Counted from the first letter of the stretch, positions 1 through 14,024 are shown. The stretch: 64,000 nucleotides of DNA from Leptoclinus maculatus (GCA_032191485.1 JAVDOI010000039.1:1270332-1334331); one strand, 5' to 3'. Made by a program: numbers and translations. The notes: generated by a model not told the origin, from the letters alone.

Positions 1-3000
1 TAGAATAAATGAGCTGCTGAGCTAATTAGTTGCTCATCAATCACCAGCTGGTTGACCAAGTGTTTGAACTCCCTGTTGGACCACAGTGTTGTTTCTTCAA
101 CACATTCCCTGTGTAGAGAGGCCTCGGTGAGTTTATACTGTAGTCTGTGCATTTTGAATCCTGACAGCTCATTACATTTGGAAAATTAAATTGTTTTTGA
201 CACGTTTGAAGAGCAGTTAACGCAGTCAAACTGAAATGTAGTAATCTGAAGAGCAAGAAGCTTCTGATCCACTGAGGTGTAACGGTTTGGTGCGAGATCG
301 GTGAAGCAGGAAAAATTCCTTTGCGCTCGCCACAGTGTGATCGAATCCCTCTTCATATTTTACACACGTAGAGGCCTGGCTTCTATTGACACGACTAAAC
401 TGTAAAGATGTACACAATAATCCAAAACACATGTAAACCTCAGTGGGGATTTCCTAATGTGGACATTTCTCAGCAGGATTATGAATAAATAGCTTTCATT
501 ACATAAACTGTCGTGTCTCGCTGGGCAGCAGCGAGTCCCACGACCACGAGGATCTGACCACCACAACAATTCTGTATGATTGTTTATAAAATGCAGATGT
601 CCTTTAACTCCAGGATTACTTAAAGTGCTGAGTCAGCACTCTGTTTCTATGAGCGCAGAATAGAAACACCACCACAAAGGTCACCCGTGTGACACGGATG
701 ATGGGGTTTTCTCCGGAGCTTCAGTGGATGTCAGGAAAGCCTCGGAATCCTTCACACGTTTGTCTCAAACCAACAGGGAAACAGAATAAGAGTCTCACCG
801 ATACATCGGCACAGAGGTCTGCTTGAGAATTAATGTGACAAAACCAAAGAAGAAGAAGGCGAGAAACACATTGTGATACAATAACAAAGAAACAATATAA
901 AGAAAACGTGAGCATAATGTCAGCGTTAGACTGGCTTTTACAAGTAAGCTAGTTGTTGTTTAAGCTAGAAATAACAGTGATAACTGAATACTGTTAACCA
1001 CCAAAGGCCCCACAATACAATATATCACGATACCCAAGTCCCTACATGATCTTATTCATTTAAAACATTTTTTAAAAGATGTTTTATTACCTTTTTTCAA
1101 CTACGAATTATGAGATGTGTCTGTTTCTCACCCTGTTCATCTCACTTCAATCCTTTTTATTGAAGCAAAATTTGTTTTTCAGTCGAGAATTTACAGTTTT
1201 TGAGTTCAGAGCGGTTGAAATTATTTTTGGGACGGTGGCAAAAATCATAGATAGTCTGGATCCTCGTAGACCAGCTGCTATAAATCAAACAACAAAAGGA
1301 TCTGTATCTGACTCTGATCCAAACCACTTTAACACATAACCTATAGTGTATTTTATTAAAACAAGTCCTCATAGGAGACGGGACGTAACTCAAACTCTCC
1401 ACTGCAGGTGTGTCTTGCCTGTGTTAAGATGAATAAACAGAGCGTCTTGTAAATGTGTTAAACAGTTGACGTGAGTGATTTGGGTCCGTTCTGGGATTTT
1501 AATCTGTTTTTCAAAAGACAAATTTATAGGATCTAAAAATCTTCCGCAGCTCCAGAAGGAAAACAAGTAGGAAATGTAGATCTGTGAGAAAGTTCATGGC
1601 AACCAAAACATCCAACATGGAGCGAAAGGACAGGACGAGTTTAACTTCCTGTCCTGTGCACACCTTCTCCTGTCAGCACACACCTTTGAGCAGCACCGAT
1701 ATCTGTGCGTTGAGGAGAGCGGATGTGTCCGAGCGGAGGGTGAAGAAGTGTGAGCGGAGAGAGCGACATGGTGAGTGAGGACTCCATGTTTATTCCTCCG
1801 TGGGGAGACGGCTGTCATTGCTGAATTCCTGTGGATGAAGTATGGCTGCCGATCCCCGCGAGGCCCGGGTAATTCACCGCGATGGGGTCCGACAAGAATC
1901 AGTCCGGCGTGGACGCGACACTTCCACAATAGCGTTGTGTGAGATTTCACACCGGGGGCCCCCCCCCCCGGGGGCCCACGCAGGCGTCCCGCCGAGACAC
2001 TAATACCGGCAGTTTGAAGAGGGACAACCCGGCGGCAGACTTTACAGGCAGGCGGAGAAGGTGTCGAGTTATTTATCGGAGCTTCATCTCAATCGGAGCT
2101 GTAACAATAGCGGAGAAGGGTGAGGATGAAGCGTCTCACTGGGGAGCTTTCAGTAACACATCACAAGTCCACGAGGGTGAGTTAATAAAGACACAATAAA
2201 TAAACAGGTATGCGAGTTACAGTATATGTGAGATTCATGTCTCTTCAGTGATAATATTGTGGAGATAAACAGGAAGAATTAAAGTGAGGTGAAACATTTC
2301 AAACGTTTGACTGATGGACTGCTGAACGACTGACGATTGAGTGACGACTGTGTCCACTCAACCAGGTGACTGAAGTACTTATTCATGAAAAGCTGTCGGT
2401 AAACTAAAGGTGGTTCGAATCTACATTCTGACCCAGATGAGCGGTGAAGGGTTACATGTATGTCTGAATCAGTTATCATGAAGAACAAACGTCTCAGGAG
2501 GAGGAGAGTCACGGAGACCGACGGACTTCCTGACACGATGACAGCCGACTCGACACGAGCAGCTTCCTCCTTATTTACAGTCTGCTGACAGACTAGGTCG
2601 CCTCACTAGTCCCCTCTCCCCATTAAAGACCTGTTAGTCACACTCACTGTAGACAATGTTATTTTAAACTAAAGACTTGTTTGTCTTCCACAGAATGTCT
2701 CAACAGAGTACTTTAAGATCAGGAAACTAAACCTAAAAAGAAGACGAGTGAAACGTGCTTCAGTGCTGCTGGAGCCTCAGTGGAGAATCCTCTCTGTGTC
2801 TCATAGAAATGATCTACTGATGATACAATTTCACGTAGTTATCGTGTCCTGAGGCTTGGGTGATTATCGGCGAGTGCATGAGTCTATGCATTGATCAATA
2901 TCACGTCATGTCATCCATCAGCTCATTTACGCTACACAGGAACAACAACACGTGTCACTAGCTTCCCGTTCTGTGTCTCCTGCCTGATCACTACTGCACG

Positions 3001-3099
3001 TGTGCAAACTATCACTGCACACCTGAGGTTGAACACTATTGTTTGCCCTATCTTTTCACTTACAATGCTACATTGTGAACAACAAATCTGTGTTGAAAT
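1..3099. other. Gene-free stretch
   Basis: No frame here has protein-like composition and no RNA gene is recognisable. It contains a short repeat C copy (1235-1335). A moderately GC-rich patch at 1790-2110 has no clear promoter sign. Confidence 0.6.
1235..1335 (+). repeat. Dispersed repeat family C, copy 1
   Basis: GTAGACCAGCTGCTATAAAT, CAAACAACAAAAGGATCTGT and ATCTGACTCTGATCC recur with small changes at 12638-12735. Confidence 0.65.
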
Positions 3100-3389
3100 C
3101 ATTAGGAGGAGAGCTAGTTAGCTAGTTAGCGAGTTAGCTGTTAGCTGTTAGCAGCCGGTGGACAGAAGAGTCCTGCTTAGCATATCGGAGCTAACGGCTA
3201 ACGTTCACAGAGGTTGCATTGGGTTACATTACGATGCCTTCAAGCTCTATTCAGTATAAATGAATACAATAAACTCTAACTATCATGATGTGTTCGGATG
3301 TAATCTTGTCAGATGATTGACGAGAAAAGAATACAGTTGTTTGAAAGAGATGTTTTCACAGCAACAGATATCATCATTATGACCTGTTT

Positions 3390-3390
<1 letters not shown>
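3100..3390 (+). repeat. Dispersed repeat family B, copy 1
   Basis: It starts with short tandem GTTAGCTAGTTAGC units. Then come GCTAACGGCTAACGTTCAC, TTACGATG, TTCAAGCTCT and CAGTTGTTTGA, all recurring in order in the copy at 24977-25225. Confidence 0.6.
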
Positions 3391-4149
<759 letters not shown>

Positions 4150-4699
4150 ATCACCCCTTCATCCCTGGCATGTCGGACCTGCAGTGGAGCGTGTAATTGT
4201 AACACCATGTCCAAGGCTGGAGAGAACTCACAGGCCAAATTGTCCGTGTCATCGCCCGCTTCTGGCTGTGAAATACTGGATCTGACATCATCGCCCGTCA
4301 TGGAGGAGCACGGTGGGACTGGAAGGGGGTTCAAGAAGATGGAGGGGTGAAGCTGCTTGGAATGTCGTATCTGTGGAAGTCGTTACGTCGGATTTTCCCC
4401 AGGTAGACATCTAAAATTATTACCTGGTTCCTTTTAAATGTTGCTTCCTCTCTCTTTTTTCTGTCTTCCCACCACTACACTTCCCTCCACCGTCCTCTTC
4501 TTTCATTGGTCACTCATTCACTCTTTGGGGGGGTTTATTTTAACGCAGCAGGGGGAAACATCTGGAGCATCTTCGTCAAGCATCGAGGTAAACAAAGCAA
4601 TAAAGTACTTTTGGTGTGATTTCCTACCAAAGACAGCAACATGTCTCAATTTCGTCTCAATAAATGCATACAGTCTTTTTTTAAATAAACTTCCGTCTT

Positions 4700-4890
4700 C
4701 ATAGGAAACTCAGTTAGGTTTAGGAAAAGGTTGTGAAATACTTAGTTAAGTTTAGTGAAAGCTCATCGTTTGGGTTAAATAACCACGTTCTGTTACTGAA
4801 GTACGCAGGTTACGTGACAGAAACATTAACATTGACTTCCTGTTTCACACGGGGAACGAACAGTGGTCTCCTGGTCTCCACCTCCCCTGA
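4700..4890 (+). repeat. Dispersed repeat family D, copy 1
   Basis: CAGTTAGGTTTAGGAAAAGG, ACTTAGTTAAGTTTAG and CAGGTTACGTGACAGAAAC lead to GGAACGAACAGTGGTCTCCT. This is a layout common in fish dispersed repeats. Confidence 0.55.
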
Positions 4891-5338
4891 CTTACTCTTT
4901 TGTCTTTTTACTTTCTCGTTCAAGATTACGTGGATAGCACACAAAATATAGTAACGTGGGATATCTAGGAAATACGGCGCATTACTTTTTGAAGGTATTG
5001 CACCATCAAGTTCACCACGTTCCCCTCTAGGAAGAACAGTTAAGGCGCTTGATTTTCCCTTTAAATATCGTCCTTGTTCTGTTGTCTCTGGCTTCATTGT
5101 TTTTTTTTGTGGATGCAAATAAATTCCTGGCAGAAAAACACATGGAGAACACATGACTGAAGTGTGAGGAAAGAATCTGCCTGCTGGACTGGATTCAAAT
5201 CTGTCACCCTCTGAAGTTTCACAAATGTTGAACGCGTTGCTAAAACCGGTGACGGAAGCAGAAGTCGATGACATCCGATGTGATGCTAAGGAGCTGCTGA
5301 TCTCCATACTTAAACTGGACTTTGCTCAGATTACACCC

Positions 5339-5588
5339 CTCTGGTAGAGACCTGTCAATCACAGTAAGCCCCGCCCCTAAAGCATCCCCTGCTTTATGGT
5401 CTGTTTGACTCTAAATGGACCATAATGTACTAAATGAACATCATGCTGTATTGAAGAAGACTTGAAACTAGAGATTGAGACCATAAACTCATGTTTACAA
5501 TGTTTACTGAGGTAATAAATCAAGAGAGAAGTAGAGTCATTTTCCATAGACTTCTATACAACCAGAGGAGTCGCCCCCTGGTGGTCAA
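5339..5588 (-). repeat. Dispersed repeat family A copy A1 (truncated)
   Basis: Reverse orientation, from CTCTGGTAGAGACCTGTC to CGCCCCCTGGTGGTCAA. The CTCF-like core is at 5571-5584. Confidence 0.9.
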
Positions 5589-5599
5589 AATAGTTTTTG

Positions 5600-6240
5600 T
5601 ACCAGACTGTAAACATGTTTAATTCTGCTGTAAAGTTATTTATTTTAACACGGAGGTCTATGAGGATTGACTCGCTTTTGGAGCCTCAAGTCAGCATCGG
5701 AGGTCGACGTGTCTCAGGTTTCAGTGTCTGACTACTTTTTACTCAATAAATCATGGCCGGCGTGCACAGATGACAAAAAGGGAGAACATGTCTCGTACAT
5801 TGCAAACACCGGGGGTTCAATTCCGGGTATTTGACCTGCACACCCTCAACCGAGCGTAAACGTGCGTGTCCTTGATGCTGCACTAACTGCTCTCACTGGT
5901 TGGTCAAATAAATATTTTAAATATCATTTCTCTAAAGGTCGGTCGGTACCACATCAGCAAATATCGTGTTTTAAAAGGTGGGTGTCACAGGGTTTACTTC
6001 GTGTTTCAGTGACGGGCAGCTGCGACCTCGGGAGACCCGCATGCATCTCTGACCGGTGCTCACCGGCGCTTTTTTAAACGTTTGACAGGTTAAAATACGA
6101 CAAGCTAATCTCTCTGCCCCCCTCAGGGACACGGCCGGAGAGAAAAACATTAGTCCTGACCTTGGAGTTTCACATGCAAATACATTCTGGAGCAGACAAC
6201 CAGCCGACCCACCCTTGACCCCCCATAGTTCACTACGGAC

Positions 6241-6281
<41 letters not shown>

Positions 6282-8540
6282 CTGCTTCAGAAGCTAACAA
6301 TCACTCATTTCTGTGAGTAAAAACGTAAAACACAGCCACACACACACACACAGGTCGCACACATGTTGATACTCATTCGCTTCTCATTAATCCTACAAAA
6401 TAAAACAAACGACACACACACTATGCAGAGATCTAAGTTTAGTTCATGTGGTATATGTCGAAGTCAGGCCTTGTCTTCACATAAACACCTGAAACACGAA
6501 ACCCAGCAAACACACAGCCAGGAACACGTCGGTGAATAAATACTCAACATCTCTCTTCTATTTATAAGGCGTCTGCTTTATTTTAATGTGATGTCAGTGC
6601 GGCTCACAAAAGGAGCCTCTCGGCTTGCAGGTTTATATTCGGCCACTGTGAGAGTGAATCACACTGCGCGGCCGTGAAGACGAGGCTCGGTTACATTCTG
6701 GACGGTTTGCGTGGAAACCCGTGAAGAGGCCGTCCCGTGTTTCTGTCCCGCAGGTTCTCATGAAATTACATCTGCTCCGTTTTAATGAGGCGAAAACACA
6801 AATCGTTAATCATTTTCTCACACAAATATATGCGGAGCAGAGGAAGTATTCATTACGACAGAAAGATCATAAAAGCATATTCAGTCAAATGTATACTTAC
6901 AGAAATGGATTTTAAAAGATTTTATATTATTTCATTATTATCACGACACAAATTACCAAAAGCAGCTGGTTTAAATTACACCATTTATCGTATTCAGAAG
7001 CTGTAAAAACAGACATTATTGCCAGATTTTCAACTTGTTTCTTTATACACGCACTAGAAATAAAACTAGAATTGAATCGTGCACAACGTTACGAGGTTGA
7101 TATGAAGCCCGCTGTGATAAAGGCTGAGGGCCTTTGAAGGCATTTGACTGGTTTTGGTCGACAGATCTGATGATTCCAGTTAAAGAATTAATGCAAGAGC
7201 CGATAGAAAAAGGATTAACAGGGCGAGTACGCAGAGAAAATAAGAATATAGGATAAATAATTGATAAAGATGGTATAGAACATGCAACAAACAACCGATT
7301 CTCCTTCGTCCTGCGGCTCATTGAGCACAAAAAACAAGCCACAGAAATGAAAATTAAGTTGTAGAAGAACCAATAAAAACACATTTGCACTTGTTAATTA
7401 AGAATACAGACTTCTATATCATTAACAATATGGGTCTTTCACACTTGTGCCACATGAATTTGGGTGCAAACTGTTACGAGACTGTGGAAAGAGGTGAAAG
7501 GACAGCGATGAAAGTAGTTTCTCTCCTCTGATCGTAAACAGATAAGATGGTAAATGGGATGATTTGTGAGCTCTTTTTAGTCAGATAAGGTAAAAAGTCA
7601 TGATGTCTGCACACGGAGGTGTTTAAATGTGTTCAATGAATTCATACTTTAGCTTCAGTCTCTGTGTTGATGGTTGTAGAATCATGTGAACTGTTTTAAC
7701 TGCAGGTAAGAGGTGTTGAGAAAGATCATCTTAGCAACCAAACTAAACACACCTCTCCTAGTATTTGACGACTGACCTCCGATAGCATCACATGCTGAAA
7801 GACTGGAACATTTGCACTGAAGGAATATTAGGGCTGCTTCCTCCCATTAAACCTCCAGACCTCTACATCTGCTCCGCCGCGCCCCCTCACAGATTCGTCT
7901 TTGTGGGTCTGTAAAGTCCGTTGACAAGAGCTGAGGGACGGCCGGCCGGCCGGCTGAGTCAGCTCGGGGCTTGTTAACACGATTTTCCTTTAACCCACAA
8001 CATGAAATCAATCTTTAAAAAGAAGGCCAGTTACATGACCTCTAATTGACTTATAAGGAATCTAGCTGTAGAAGACATTAGGAGACTATTAGAGAACAGC
8101 TACATGTGCTTCAGTAGCCTTATGTTGTTATTGTAACACCGTTTAATGTTCTGTGTTTGGGAACCGGCCTTTAAAAAACACAAATATGACATTTTTTGTT
8201 TTCCTTGTGGAAGAAGCTGATATGTGATCTGTTCTCTATTTAAGAAAGATTCTCTAAAATGCTCTAAACTGACAAAACTTGTTGTAAAACGCTCGTGATG
8301 AATGTCACCTGTTTTTGAGGAGGCGCGCGTTCATTAGAGTAGATCATTAGCATAATCAATGTCCCAAATATTGCAAAATTTCTTCACAAGAGACAACTTT
8401 AAACTTGCTTTCCCAACGGTTTAGAAAGTAATTTGTTTTTTGTTTGTTTGCTTGGAAAGAATAAAAGAAGAACTGAGTCGTTAGCATGAGGAGAGATAGC
8501 CTCTAAATCTGAGCAGCTACCAGGCTGCATACCCTAGTGA
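5600..8540. other. Gene-free stretch with CA tracts
   Basis: Apart from (CA)n at 6244-6279 and a short one at 6340-6352, I see only unique AT-rich DNA. At 5815-5825, GGGGGTTCAATTCCGGG resembles a tRNA B box and may mark an old SINE. Confidence 0.5.
6244..6279 (+). repeat. (CA)n microsatellite
   Basis: Perfect CA run of about 36 bp. Confidence 0.97.
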
Positions 8541-8906
8541 AGCCAAAGCTTCATGTGTTAAAGCTGCATTCTCTCTAGTGTCCACCAGGGGGCGACTCCT
8601 CTGGTTCTATAGAAGTCTATGAGAAAATGACTCTACTTCTCTCTTGATTTATTACCTCAGTAAACATTGTAAACATGAGTTTATGGTCTCAATCTCTAGT
8701 TTCAAGTCTTCTTCAATACAGCATGATGTTCATTTAGTACATTATGGTCCATTTAGAGTCAAACAGACCATAAAGCAGGGGATGCTTTAGGGGCGGGGCT
8801 ACACAGTGATTGACAGGTCTCTACCAGAGACGTATACGGCGTCTCTACGTCACTCCTCAGTCCAGATATGGTCACTTCTGTTTATCCGTTTACATACAGT
8901 CTATGG
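8541..8906 (+). repeat. Dispersed repeat family A copy A2 (internal deletion)
   Basis: AGCCAAAGCTTCATGTGTTA through ACATACAGTCTATGG. The segment between GTCACTTCTGTT and the terminal ACAGTCTATGG is deleted relative to A10. The CTCF-like core is at 8582-8595. Confidence 0.9.
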
Positions 8907-9407
8907 CAGCTCGAGAAAACAATATTTATCTAACGAAGGACACGCTATAGTAACACTGTAGCCGTTCTTTTATATCACGTTGCACTTTGCTGCAAACAGT
9001 CAGCAGAAGTTAGAAGCGTGCTGCATCACGTAGCTGAGAGAACACAGATATAATGTGTTTGACAGTGCAGAGTGTGATTGTGTTACACTGAGGGGCCTTT
9101 TAAGAAGCCTCAGGTTGGGCCGGCTACAGGGAACAGGTGGTGGACACGTGCTGCAGCTCCTCTGATGCTCACATTCCTTATTATGAGTACATCTCTGTCA
9201 TCAAAGGACTTTTCTTTTAAATCAGGGAGTTTCCGTCTTTTTCGGTTACAGGAAAAAACCTGGACGGCGAAGGAGCCAAAAGGAAGTTCTGCTATCAGGT
9301 TTCTTGCTTCTCATCCTCTTTGAAAAATGCAATCTGTCAAGACGAATATTGCAAACACGTCTGTGGAAGAGAGTGAAATGAAAAGGGAGAACGTGAGGAA
9401 CGGGGAG

Positions 9408-9439
<32 letters not shown>

Positions 9440-9872
9440 CCAGTGAGAAGATGAAAAATGAGAAACAAATCTCTGGTTCTAACGAGAGAGAGAGGACTGA
9501 TATCTGAGAGGAGAGGGGAGAGAAATGACGGTAAGAGGTTAGGACCACACAAAACCTGCACACAACTCATGCTTGCTCTGAATCTCAAGGGGACCCTAAG
9601 CCATGCAGTGAGGTAATTCAGACCATCTGAAGAGGGGCCCTCCATTTTAGCTCCATAAAACAGGTTTTTGGTGGGTGGATCCAGGTCCACGCGGTGACAC
9701 TCAGCTGTGATATCATGTGAAATAAAACCTCGTAAAGGTGGAGAACATTTCCATCAGAGTGCATCACAAAGTGGAGCTTCGAGAAAGAGAAGACCAGCTC
9801 AGCAAGTGGACCGCTCTAGTACCCCGGCAACGTATCCTCATACAACTATAATGTTGGCTTTAATAATACAGT

Positions 9873-10318
9873 CAGACTGGCCACATATAGGGTGATGTCA
9901 CTCATTGGACGTTTTGAATCCTCTTGGTCGGTATTTTGGCCGTCGCCATCTTGTTTTTTTTGCAACCAATGAAAGAAGTGACCATATCTGGACTGAGGAG
10001 GAGTGACGTAGAGACGCCGTATATGTCTCTGGTAGAGACCTGTCAATCACTGTGTAGCCCCGCCCCTAAAGCATCCCCTGCTTTATGGTCTGTTTGACTC
10101 TAAATGGACCATAATGTACTAAATGAACATCATGCTGTATTGAAGAAGACTTGAAACTAGAGATTGAGACCATAAACTCATGTTTACAATGTTTACTGAG
10201 GTAATAAATCAAGAGAGAAGTAGAGTCATTTTCTATAGACTTCTATAGAACCAGAGGAGTCGCCCCCTGGTGGACACTAGAGAGAATGCAGGTTTAACAC
10301 ATGAAGCATCGGCTTCAC
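9873..10318 (-). repeat. Dispersed repeat family A copy A3
   Basis: Reverse orientation, nearly full length. It has GGCCGTCGCCATCTTG at its left part, the GCCCCGCCCCTAAAGCATC box, and the CTCF-like core (TCGCCCCCTGGTGG, 10260-10273). It lies in inverted orientation about 1 kb from A2. Confidence 0.9.
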
Positions 10319-10955
10319 TTTTCAGAACCTGGTTGAAATATAATAATTCTCAACAATTTATTGATTGTAGGACACCGTCTTGGTCGGGAACCCGGCCCGC
10401 GGCCCCTTTATTAATGAGTGAAGGATCATCTGGAATCATCGGCCACGAGAAATCTGCATTTCTTAAAATAACTATTCATAAAAAGTATAATTATTACATG
10501 ATTTCTGACTCATTAAGTCCTGTAAGTTTCCAGGACATTAATCAGCGATATCAGTGTCTCTTCCTAATGTGCACACCAGACGAACACACACACAGTTTAC
10601 ACAGGAGTGTGTGCAGACACATACAGTCACGCTCACTTGATCAGTGCACCTCATATAGAGTGTCCCTCACCACAGCCAGAAGTCACACTCAATTAGGTAG
10701 CGATCTGCTGGCGGATATTCTTGGATGAAGAACCTATATAGTGAATATGTGCATACTTAGTGAAATGCTAGGAGAAGCCTTAATCTCATTTTCAGGGGGG
10801 GGGGGGTGAGAGGATTAGTGGTGAAGTTAACCATGTTATACTATCGGTCAATCTTTCACAGGTTCTGTGTGAGGACGGCAGAGGGACGGACATGTTGTCC
10901 TCTGGAGACGGGAGGAAAAGCTGCTTCTGTCCGGAGATATTAAACCGAGTGTATG

Positions 10956-10956
10956 C

Positions 10957-10997
<41 letters not shown>
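10956..10997 (+). repeat. (CAA)14 microsatellite
   Basis: Uninterrupted trinucleotide run. Confidence 0.98.
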
Positions 10998-11689
10998 AGC
11001 TGTGCATCATTCAAATGTCAATGTCGTGAATGAAGCGTCGAACTGTTGGGTACAACTCTTAACCTTGAAGTGTTTAAGGTAACCTGTGGAGCAGCGCTAT
11101 GAGGCATCAGACTTTAAAGAGGAACACCTTTGCTCTTTTCTCAGTTAACACAATTTGCATTAAAATAAATTGTGGTGGTGTGTTCTTCATACGATGACAG
11201 TTTTCCTAATATTAAGTAATTAAAATTGTCTATACACGTGAACTGAACAAGGTTTCATTGCAAATGAATTCCATGTTGTGTTGTTGTGACAGGAAGACAA
11301 AGTGTTGCCCTCCGTCTGCCTGAGCTCAACCAGCCATGAGGTTAGTAGCTTAGTAACGTTTTGACTCCTACTTCTGATTCCTCTCCATCTTTTTTTCAAG
11401 CCCCTCAAGTCGGTTCTCTCCCTCTCGGTTCCCAACACCGACTCACATAATCTCAACAACCCAGAAGTGACTTAACTCTCCGACAACAACAACAACGAAT
11501 AAAGACAAAAGGATGGAGTGAGATCCGAGCGCTTTAGCACCTGAACCCTAGCGAGTACAATAAACGTCACGGGGATATTTATAGCGCAGTATATATGGAG
11601 AATGTCCAATTCCCCTCTCCGCAATAACGCGCATGCATCTGCTAACGGCATCAGGGAGAAAACCCTTTCGCTCCATCCGAAAGGTCGGA

Positions 11690-11707
11690 GGGGGGGGGGG
11701 GGGGGGG
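11690..11707 (+). repeat. G18 homopolymer
   Basis: One of about seventeen G or C runs of 12-19 bp in the window. Confidence 0.95.
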
Positions 11708-12352
11708 AGTGAAAATAGAAAAGTGCATCGCGTCAGCTCCTCTCTGTGCCACTGTACACTTTCTATTAACTTACACTTTAAGCCCCTCGTAACCCAAACC
11801 CCAGCCAACTGCAGACCACGCTGCCCTGTGGGGACCCGGGCCTGAGAGTTATTTATATATATATATATATCCAACGCTCACCTTTACAAGTGCCAAGAGA
11901 GCGCACGGCGCAGCCCCATCACGCCATTCATGATCATTGACCTCAGCGGAACAACTGCAGAGACACAAACACCCACTTCTGTGGAGTTCCTTCACACGCT
12001 CAGAGTCAAAGATGTAATTGAGATTCAAGTCGCTCACTTTTTAAAAATATAAATATGTATCGACTGCATTCATAGAGGGAAGAATAGCAACAAAAAGGAC
12101 GATAGACATAAAGCATTTCATTAAAACTCATGATGTTTGTGCAGAAATAAGTCTCTCATATGATCACATGTCCACATCCCTGACTTTGTGTTTGAAATCA
12201 GAGATATTATAACACTAAGGACTAAAAAAACATTTCTAGCCAGATTTCCTGAGTAGGACACTAAAAGTAGGACGTTTGAGACGAGGACGTCTCCCTCAGG
12301 AACTAAGAAAGTACCGATAGCAGAACCGATAACGCAGGACCGCATCGATACT

Positions 12353-12410
12353 CCGGGTTATGAACCGGGTTATGAACCGGGTTATGAAGCGGGTTATGAA
12401 GCGGGTTATG
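12353..12410 (+). repeat. 12-bp tandem repeat, about 5 copies
   Basis: The unit CCGGGTTATGAA becomes GCGGGTTATGAA in the later copies. Confidence 0.9.
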
Positions 12411-12534
12411 GGGACATTCCTAGCGTTGAGTTTGTCAATCATTTTCTATTTTTTTATAAATAAAGTTGCTTTAAAAATGCTGTAGTTGGCACCACACTTG
12501 TCTTTTCCTAACTCCTTATGAACTCTCCTTCCCA

Positions 12535-12581
12535 TCTTTTCCTTGACCTCATCATATTTTCCATCGAGGTCAAGGAAAAGA
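12535..12581. repeat. Perfect 16-bp inverted repeat (15-nt loop)
   Basis: TCTTTTCCTTGACCTC (12535-12550) is the reverse complement of GAGGTCAAGGAAAAGA (12566-12581). Confidence 0.9.
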
Positions 12582-12637
12582 CTTTGTTTTTACTATTTGA
12601 CCACAGTTATGGTTTTGACTGTGGCCAGGACGGCCTT

Positions 12638-12735
12638 CATCACTTCCTTGTAGACCAGCTGCTATAATCAAACAACAAAGGGATCTGTATCTGTTAATAT
12701 GGATCATCAACGTGCTGATCCGAACCGTGACTTTT
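12638..12735 (+). repeat. Dispersed repeat family C, copy 2
   Basis: Pairs with 1235-1335. It adds a short segment between ATCTGTATCTG and the GATCCGAACC end. Confidence 0.65.
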
Positions 12736-13629
12736 ATGATCCGTTGCTCCTCTAAAAGGTTTCTAAGAGCTCTTGGAGCTCGTGTTTACCAACTCTCGTT
12801 TTAAATGTACTCCATGGATTCTCTTAATCTCTGTTCCTGTCTGGCACCGACCCAAAAGCACGACAAGAGATTTAACCAATATGATTTTTAGAGATTTGAT
12901 CATAAAGGCTGTGAGTACAGTTTGTTCTCAGCGGATCTTCGGGAGCGTCTGCGTTAGCGTTAGCGTTAGCGAGGTGGTGAAAGGCCTCTCACAAAATGAC
13001 ATCTGGCTATCTGAGAAAGTGTGGATGTGGTGTGAAAGTGGCGTGAACGCGACAGATCTCAGTGCGCTGACAGCATCACCACCTCGCTCCGTCTCTTCTG
13101 CCAGGACTACATCGTCCCCCCCGACGGACCGACTGCTGCTCAGACCTGGTATCCTGTGTCCAGATACCGTGGGTCCAGATTGTGTCGAGATCCACTTAAC
13201 GCCGATTACAGTTCGCACCTGGCGTCAGGATGCTTCTCAAAAGACATCTCGAGCTATCGGATTTCATTTTCTGTGGTGAACTGTGTGACCTCCGTTAAAC
13301 AGAAGAACAGACGGATGCAGATACGGAGCGGTTAGCTGTTCAGTGGAGGCTAGATGGTGGAAGTTCATGTCAGCAGAGATCTTTAAAGACATATGGGTTG
13401 GTTTCATGTTATTCAATGCAAACATACGGTTGAGTGTCTACACAGTTCAAACCACAAAAAGCTCTCCATGAACTTCTTCACAGCGTGAGACTCACGTCGT
13501 GATCGGAGAGAAGGAAACGTCGTAGAACTCTGGTCGTCTCAAACACAATAAAACCCTCACAAGTCAGTTCATCACAACACGTGACCAACAAGCAGAACAT
13601 CTGTTTGTGGAGCAGCCGTCAGGTAACGG

Positions 13630-13676
13630 CAGTGATGTCATACGTCAGTGATGTCATACGTTAGTGATGTCATACC
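13630..13676 (+). repeat. 16-bp tandem repeat, 3 copies, CRE-like
   Basis: The unit CAGTGATGTCATACGT contains TGATGTCA, a half-match to the CREB/ATF site TGACGTCA. Confidence 0.85.
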
Positions 13677-13799
13677 GAGTTTGATCACAAGAACAGGATC
13701 ATAAATGAAACTGCTAACTATGCTAAATGCTGCTAACGAAAGACTATTTGTTTACATACGAGAATAATAAAGAAATATTGATTCTTCTCCTAATTAATT

Positions 13800-13880
13800 G
13801 TCTTTTTTTAGAGTATTGACAAGGAACCTAACCAATAATCGGTATCGATAAGAGTACTAGCATCGATGCCCATCCCTAGT
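13800..13880 (-). mobile_element. Possible terminus of a degraded hAT-like element
   Basis: Read on the minus strand, it begins CTAGGGATGGGCATCGATGC and continues with TATCGATACCGATTATTGG. This resembles the end of hAT-type repeats frequent in fish. The sequence at 12310-12350 (ACCGATAACG, GCATCGATACTC) may belong to the same element, but no opposite end or transposase is visible. Confidence 0.35.
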
Positions 13881-14024
13881 CAGGATTCTGTGCAGGTGAG
13901 TCAACTTCCTCCAAACCAAGGTGGGGACAGCTTTTCTTTATGGACTTTCTGCCACTTTATCAGCGTAAACTTGCCGTACGTTCTCAAACGCAACATGAAT
14001 GTTTGGTAGAGTGGGTCCAAAGAG

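Larger units (their letters stand above)
10319..12290. other. Gene-free stretch with simple repeats
   Basis: Contains G runs (10795-10806, 11690-11707), (CAA)n at 10956-10997 and a short (TA)n near 11856-11870. No gene recognised. Confidence 0.55.

Noticed and set aside
4810..5307. 165-codon minus frame
   Set aside because: Part lies in repeat family D and the rest has no recognisable domain.
5800..5840. Possible tRNA gene suggested by GGTTCAATTCC
   Set aside because: No acceptor stem or A box can be paired around it; at most an old SINE trace.
12951..12971. Telomere-like GTTAGC repeats
   Set aside because: Only three units, and GTTAGC is not the vertebrate TTAGGG telomere unit.
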